From NCBI RefSeq assembly GCF_002234675.1, contig NC_019870.2, forward strand, positions 2,314,985 through 2,378,984: a stretch of DNA of 64,000 nt. Direction: 5' to 3'. Within the stretch, counting starts at the first letter, position 1; each line of letters starts with the position of its first letter. Below the pieces are notes generated by a model, which was not told the origin of the DNA, did no database searches, and was given only the letters and a program-made list of their open reading frames with translations. Source of the DNA: Oryzias latipes (lineage: Eukaryota > Chordata > Actinopteri > Beloniformes > Adrianichthyidae). Shown piece after piece: positions 58,911 through 64,000 of the stretch. The position numbers were made by a program, and so were the translations under genes.

Positions 58911-59228
58911 ATTACAGTTGTCAGACGTAAGAAGCAGCAAAACAGAGTCTTTGTGAGGACGGCAGACCACCCCATGTTCACAGAGTTATTAAAACGTTTG
59001 CGGCGGCGTTCCAGACCTACTAAAAACACAGCCAACACAAAGGCAAGTGTGCCGTTGGACGTGGCACAAAGCAGAGTGAGGATGCTGAAAGCACCCCTGG
59101 GTGCTGCTGTAAAGACATTGTTAGGCAGATCAGAGGCTTCTCCTCCTCCTTCCTCCTCCAGCAGAGACACATCTGTGAAGTCAGGAATGTCAGCAGAGAA
59201 TCCGTTTGAGTCAGTCTGTATTGTTTAG
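58911..59228 (+). CDS. Putative terminal coding exon, unknown protein
   Basis: After a strong acceptor (a long pyrimidine tract ending cctcctttag), 106 codons stay open to TAG at 59226-59228 in phase 0. The start of the translation is basic (ITVVRRKKQQNRVFVRTADH, then LLKRLRRRSRPTKN) and the end is Ser/Pro-rich, finishing NPFESVCIV. The segment is clearly GC-richer than its flanks. No upstream exon, membrane segment or known family was found. The opposite strand also has an 87-codon frame (58907-59170), which has no splice signals in its favour. It could be the tail exon of an unrecognised gene or a pseudogene. Confidence 0.3.
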   Translation: MTVVRRKKQQNRVFVRTADHPMFTELLKRLRRRSRPTKNTANTKASVPLDVAQSRVRMLKAPLGAAVKTLLGRSEASPPPSSSSRDTSVKSGMSAENPFESVCIV

Positions 59229-59506
59229 ATGAAATTTCATCTAAAGTAAATGCACTAAAGTTAGTTTAGCTTTGGAAAATACTGCAGGATTAAAGCCACG
59301 GCACCATAAAACACTTCCTCAGGCATCAGAGGCTGCTGTGAAAGTCAGAGGTGTTACACAAAGTTTATCTTAATGGACAAAAATATCTGGAAAGTCTCAG
59401 TTTGTGTTTCACGACGGTGGTGATGTACGCTAACACTATAATTGTTCTTTGAAACAAATTTTTGCTTCATCGTCTGGACAAAAACAAACACGTGAGAGGT
59501 GAAGAT

Positions 59507-59792
59507 GTGTCAAACTCAAGGCCCGCGGGTCAAATGTGGCCCGCCATGTCATTTTATGTGACCCGCGAGAGCATAAAAGCTTTTAATTTCTATCTAGGGG
59601 GACTTGAAATATAGGATTGGGCAACTATACATTAGTTCTTAAACACTGTCCATATAACCTAACCTGACAGATTAAAATGTAAAAGGAATTATTTTTCATT
59701 ACATTTAGTTACATGTTTAAGTTATATCTGGCCCTTTGAGTACAACCACTATACTGATGTGGCCCTCAGTGAAAATGAGTTTGACACCCCTG
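59507..59792 (+). mobile_element. hAT-Charlie-type MITE
   Basis: The left end 'gtgtcaaactcaaggcccgc' and the right end 'gagtttgacacccctga' are the inverted 'CAGGGGTGTCAAACTC' termini of hAT-Charlie elements. The interior has 'aatgtggcccgcc'. There is no transposase frame. Confidence 0.75.
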
Positions 59793-59839
59793 ACTTAAAG
59801 GAACTAAACCATACAAAATCCACTTTTGGACCTTTTAAG

Positions 59840-60290
59840 TGTATTATAATGTCAATTCCTCACAAAAAACAACCCCAAAGCGGCATCTTAATCCATTCAC
59901 GCATCTCTGAATGTTCCTCTAAAAACCTGCTCTCTGAGCACCAGCCCCTCCCAAATCACGAAAACTAGTGGGTTCTCACACTGTGACGTCACAAAGTGAG
60001 GAACCGCCCCTTCCAGGAAGAGTCTGCCTTGTCAGCCCCGCCCCCAAGCTAACTCACACACACACTTTCTCCGTGGAGCTAGCAGTGATCGGCTAAAACA
60101 CTTCAATTTCACATGAACAATATGCACATCCGTCCGTGTAAAAGTTTGGATGTTGTTTGTTTTCGTGGGCGAAACACAGACACGCTGCCAAGGCCGGCTC
60201 TAGGATGACGTCATGAAATGGGCGACACCCACAAGGAGCGAAAGGCGGAGCCTCAGAGACCGAGTCCTCTCACTTGCTGGTAGGAAAATG
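59840..60290 (+). repeat. Dispersed repeat family D, copy 2
   Basis: Same order of blocks as 9120-9480, with extra sequence around 59920-59950 and 60040-60100. Confidence 0.7.
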
Positions 60291-60948
60291 ACAAATATTT
60301 CATCAAAAAAAGTGTTCTTTAGTGTGCCAAAGGCAACTGTTGGAAGAACGTATCTAAGTTATCTCATATTTGCTTTTATGCACTACCTATCTACAGTATA
60401 TAGGTAATATAATCATGCATGCAGAAGCGTCTGTGTCCAAGTTTGTTTCACAGGAAGGTGGAGGTGAAACTCATGGGAGGAGACCGACTATCTTAGCGTC
60501 TTCCCAGCATCAGCGTGAAGGCTGTGTGTTATCTGTGTCAAGACCGGAATCGAGGGCTTCTCTGTGTCAGTTATCCGTGAGAAATGACTTTGCAGGTCCA
60601 AAGATGATGTGGGAAGACTGTGAATAGACAGACGTGTTGCAATGAATGTTTTCTGATAGCGCTGCAGCTGTGTTTTATCTGTTTCCCCTCCTTAGAGCTC
60701 AGCGCATATGTAAATTAGGGAATACCAACAAACTTAATAAAAGAGGAGGTGACAGAATATGCACCAGAGTGGAGAGAGATTGTTGCTGGGTATTATCTCT
60801 GTTCGTTTTCCTCGTAAAAAGGTACCTTTGGTCTGTTGTCTTTTTTTCCTTATGTTGTCATTCTGATGTTGCAGGTTGTTTTAACCCAACAGTAACACAT
60901 GATCATTTTTGTTGATATAGTTTTACTCTGAAATGTTTAAGAAAAGAC

Positions 60949-61158
60949 CAGGACTGACCAACCTTGGTCCTCGAGAGCTTCAACCCTGCATGATTTCCAG
61001 CTCTCAATGGACTGCTTGATGCTGACCTAAAGCAGGTGTGTTCAATCAGTCAAGGATGTGGATTTACTTGAGTCAGCTAATCAGCAGAAAGACGGTCAAG
61101 GAGAACTAGGAAACAGGCGGGGTTGAGGCTCTTAAAGACCAGGGTTGGCCAGCCCTAG
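60949..61158 (+). mobile_element. Short MITE with 'caaccttggtcc' ends
   Basis: The left end 'aggactgaccaaccttggtc' and the right end 'gaccagggttggccagccct' are inverted repeats of each other with few changes. The order 'ggtcctcgagagc', 'ctgcatgatttccag', 'aaagcaggtgtgttcaatca' is that of a very common fish non-autonomous DNA element. Confidence 0.65.
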
Positions 61159-61159
61159 G

Positions 61160-61298
61160 CGGACATCTTCGCACATTGACGAATGCAAGAAACACTTACG
61201 AATGACGTCAATCACGCATGTATCACAAAAGACGGAAATGTCGTATGTGGAAAATGGGCAAAACACAAGTAGTGGCCGTGTGACACGGCCTTAAGATC
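61160..61298 (+). mobile_element. MITE family C, right-end fragment
   Basis: 'cggacatcttcgcacattgacgaa' corresponds to bases near 18788, and the fragment ends 'gtggccgtgtgacacggcct', the best-preserved family C terminus. It directly abuts the preceding MITE. Confidence 0.6.
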
Positions 61299-61589
61299 CT
61301 GGGAATTCAGGTTCATGCTGTGGAAGGTTTTTAGCCCTAATGTGCAGAGTTTACATCCTTTACTCCCTTTTGGTCCTCTGGATAGTCCATGGAGCATCGG
61401 CACAAAGTGCATAAGTGAACCCCGTCAGGTAAACCGGACGGGGGGTTGTTCACCTAAAATGAAGGTGAATTTGATGAGCGATCCCCACCAAAAAGTATAT
61501 CTGCTTTAAACATTCCCCTCATACAAGTCAATCAAGTCCTGCTTCATTCACAGCATACAATTCAATTAGTTATCCTTCCGACTACCACA

Positions 61590-61806
61590 TTAACCCTTGT
61601 GCTATCCTAGACACTTTAACGTTGGGAGTTGGGTCATCTAGACCCACTGGACAGTGCTCTGAGCCTTTTTTCTTCAATGATTTGTGATCTTCACTGGTGT
61701 CTATGGATTACATGAAATCTTTCCACCTGTAATCCACCTTTGTCATGGTAGGGAGAACACGTCAATGTAAGGGGGGGGGGGTCATCTAAGACAGCAAAAG
61801 GGTTAA
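61590..61806 (+). mobile_element. piggyBac-like MITE (family A), copy 3
   Basis: TTAA at both ends, left CCCTTGTGCTATCCTAG, right CTAAGACAGCAAAAGGG. Nearly identical interior to 4431-4645, including the G-homopolymer near the right end. Confidence 0.8.
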
Positions 61807-63330
61807 AAGTCTGTGTTTTTTTTAAATCCACCCAAAACTACAATGTCCAGAGCCCCACCCCTTCACATTTGGTGTCATTGAAAAAGCCACAGATGAGGAC
61901 ATCTGTAAATACCAATAGAAACATACAGTAGTTGGAAGATAATCAGGTTTAGAAATGTCCTCTACAGAGGACACATTTGCATTAAACACTTTATGGCATT
62001 GTCTGCTGAGATTCTCCTTCATCAAAAGGTTCCATCAAAGGTAACAATCAGTCAACTGGACTTTGTCTTTTAGTTCAGGAGACACTTCACCTCTTCTACA
62101 ACAGTCTTTTCTCAACTCATCAAAGCTCTAACTTCTCCAGGATAAAAATGTATTGACACCTTTCAGGAGGAACGGTTCAGGAGTTCGTGCCTGAGCAAAT
62201 ACATCAAACCATGACTGCATCCGTCCCTCACTGTCCAAGTGCCGGCCGGCATTCTGATCGGTTAATCATTTCTTCCGCCTCTAAGCTCTTTTTCTGCACC
62301 AGCTTCCAACTGAGTCCATCCATGTAGCTCCTTGTTGTGGCAGACAAAGCCCAGGGTCACGCCGGGTCAGGCCGGCTGAAGACATCTGCTAATTGTCCTG
62401 ATGGGACGGCCTCTCTCGTCCCTTCAATGCCAGCTTCTCTGTGGGTTTTTGTAGCTGGGAGAACAGCGGCAGCTGCCACATTCGGGAAACTTTACATCCC
62501 CCCGACTCTTAACCCCCCCAGGACTCTTCATTACCCTGAGAGGAGTGGTTACTGCGGTTATTAGGAAACCATCAGCAGTAATGTGTCTTTAAAGTGTAGT
62601 TAATGAAAAACCTAAAGGCAGAGGCTCCAAATGGTTTGGTATTTTTTATAGAAGAACGTTAGAGAAACAAATCATTGAAACCAGCAGCTGAATCTTGTTT
62701 GGCTTCATTTTTACATAAATTAAACCTTACATTTTACATAATTTTGATGCTTTACTGTTTATTTTGCCAAAAAAAAGTCATGATTTGTTATGTCTATTTT
62801 CTGATGTAGTGACTGATCTGTATGTGGTACATTCATATATAAAATAGAGTTATGTCTATTTTACATAATTATCAAGTAATTCATCATTGTCATGTCATTT
62901 GCTGTTACTTCGTAATGACCAGAAACTGTGTTGGTAAGGCATTGATATCTGATAAAAAGTTATGAACTGGATAATGATAAATCATGTGATAAAATGGTTA
63001 AGGTAGAATAGGGGTGGGATTATAGAATTTCGCTTCCTTCCACTCCCTTTCAAGCAATCTTTGTTTTAATATCTAATTATCCTAAGTTTGATAAGTTGTT
63101 GTATGAATGAAAAACTGCTGATTGTTTTGTTTTATGCATTATTTTTGCCATGATTGCTTGAAAAAAAACATTTACAAAAGTTGATTTTAAAGTGAAACAC
63201 AGAAAGGTTTTCAAAAAAAGGAAAATGTGTCATTATTTAATAAAATGACAGTGTAAAAAAAACAACAAGTTTGAGTTATTTCACTATTTACTTAATTATT
63301 TCATAGTTTGATGTGGCAGAACTTTATGAA
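61807..63330. other. Intergenic sequence with a GC-richer patch at 62220-62560
   Basis: No gene recognised. The patch at 62220-62560 stands out from AT-rich flanks and has a 75-codon plus-strand frame (62337-62564) with no known features. It might be a conserved non-coding element, which cannot be judged without alignment. Confidence 0.4.
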
Positions 63331-63338
63331 TTGATTTC

Positions 63339-63478
63339 ATCTGTCAAATTCACCCATCAAAGTCAAGCGGGCGGGGCCTGTGGCACCTGATTGGTTACCC
63401 ACCGAACGGTTGATTTCCTAGAATTAGCTGGTTTTGAATTAGCCCCGCCCACTGACTTTGACAGGTGAGTTTGACGGA
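63339..63478. repeat. 140-bp foldback element
   Basis: Left arm ATCTGTCAAATTCACCCATC continuing through 'aaagtcaagcgggcggggc'; right arm 'gccccgcccactgactttga' continuing to 'gagtttgacggat'. The arms of about 38 bases are inverted repeats at about 85% identity around a 60-base centre. Confidence 0.75.
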
Positions 63479-63699
63479 TAATAACAAAATGCTGCAACAA
63501 AAAACATGAAATAATTAAATGTGTTGCTTACATTAAATTAATTGCTATTCTAATTCATTATTGGCACATTTATATTTTAGTGATTTTTGGCACATTCATT
63601 TACTTAATTAATGTTGTATTGATTCATTTTGATTTGTCTTCTTTGTTGGCGCAGAGTAAGCCTTCCATCATTTCCCATCATCCCTTTGTTTGCACTCTC

Positions 63700-64000
63700 T
63701 TCCGCTACCTTACAGCCCCTCACACCCCCAACTTAACATCATAGGTGCAACAATATCAGATCCATCCAGACGTACAGTTCAGATCCAGACTCCAGCCCAG
63801 ACGAGGAAAACAAAGACGTCCATGGATGTATTTGTCTGCAGGTAAATGCATTAGAATGGGGGCGGAACAGGGAGAAAGTGGCCCCGCCCAGCGTATTTTC
63901 TACTTAATAAAACAATCTTTTTTATCTGCTCCTGATTCACAACATGTTAAATAAAGAAATTCTCAGAAATGCAATTTTGAGATTAATTGTCTTTCCTCCA
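63700..64000 (-). repeat. MITE family B, reverse copy running off the window
   Basis: Shares 'ttacagcccctcacac', 'ccccgcccagcgtatt' and 'tgctcctgattcacaa' in reverse orientation with 50491-51018. The copy continues past the window edge. Confidence 0.7.

Noticed and set aside
58907-59170. Minus-strand 87-codon frame with a hydrophobic centre
   Set aside because: The plus strand has a far better acceptor and a longer frame; the minus frame has no splice or promoter support.
60213-60627. Open frames over repeat family D copy 2 and its right flank
   Set aside because: The first overlaps a dispersed repeat with no equivalent frame in the other copy; the second has no features.

Overview
This is a vertebrate nuclear sequence, almost certainly from a teleost fish. 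Every gene is intron-containing with canonical GT/AG junctions and vertebrate exon phases. The proteins are recognisable orthologues of mammalian genes, and the spaces between them are AT-rich and crowded with fish-type mobile-element fossils (piggyBac-like, hAT and Tc1-like elements, L2-type LINE ends, and several MITE families with several copies each). No bacterial, viral or CRISPR features are present.

Layout. (1) 1-2.1 kb, plus strand: the 3' end of a tachykinin (neurokinin) receptor gene, with the exons for TM5, TM6-TM7 and the C-terminal tail; earlier exons lie outside the window. (2) 10.5-23.3 kb, minus strand: scarb1 (SR-BI, the HDL receptor of the CD36 family), with eleven consecutive coding exons reconstructed. 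It has two homologous first exons 3 kb apart, each encoding a 40-residue N-terminus and each ending at a phase-0 donor; the distal one has CCAAT, GC and TATA boxes. The short C-terminal exon was not securely found. (3) 23.3-32.0 kb: no secure gene; decayed Tc1 and L2 elements and MITEs. (4) 32.0-45.4 kb, plus strand: a complete 16-exon G protein-coupled receptor kinase of the GRK4/5/6 subfamily (best match grk4, 590 residues). Intron 2 is almost entirely a GT-rich minisatellite. (5) 46.6-57.7 kb, minus strand: a complete 16-exon ash2l (587 residues), with a TCTCGCGAGA promoter palindrome just upstream of its start codon. It is tail-to-tail with the kinase gene. (6) 57.8-64.0 kb: MITE-rich, with one well-formed but unidentified terminal-exon-like open frame at 58911-59228.

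The four genes do not form a pathway: one senses tachykinins, one desensitises receptors of that general class, one takes up lipoprotein lipid and one is a histone H3K4 methyltransferase subunit. Their proximity is chromosomal neighbourhood only. The observations most worth following are the twin first exons of scarb1, the minisatellite intron of the kinase gene, a 19-base G/C homopolymer eight bases inside a scarb1 splice donor, a GATA-site cluster in scarb1 intron 8, and the orphan exon at 58.9 kb. Exon boundaries were derived by hand from splice consensus, reading phase and protein family knowledge; no alignment or transcript evidence was available.
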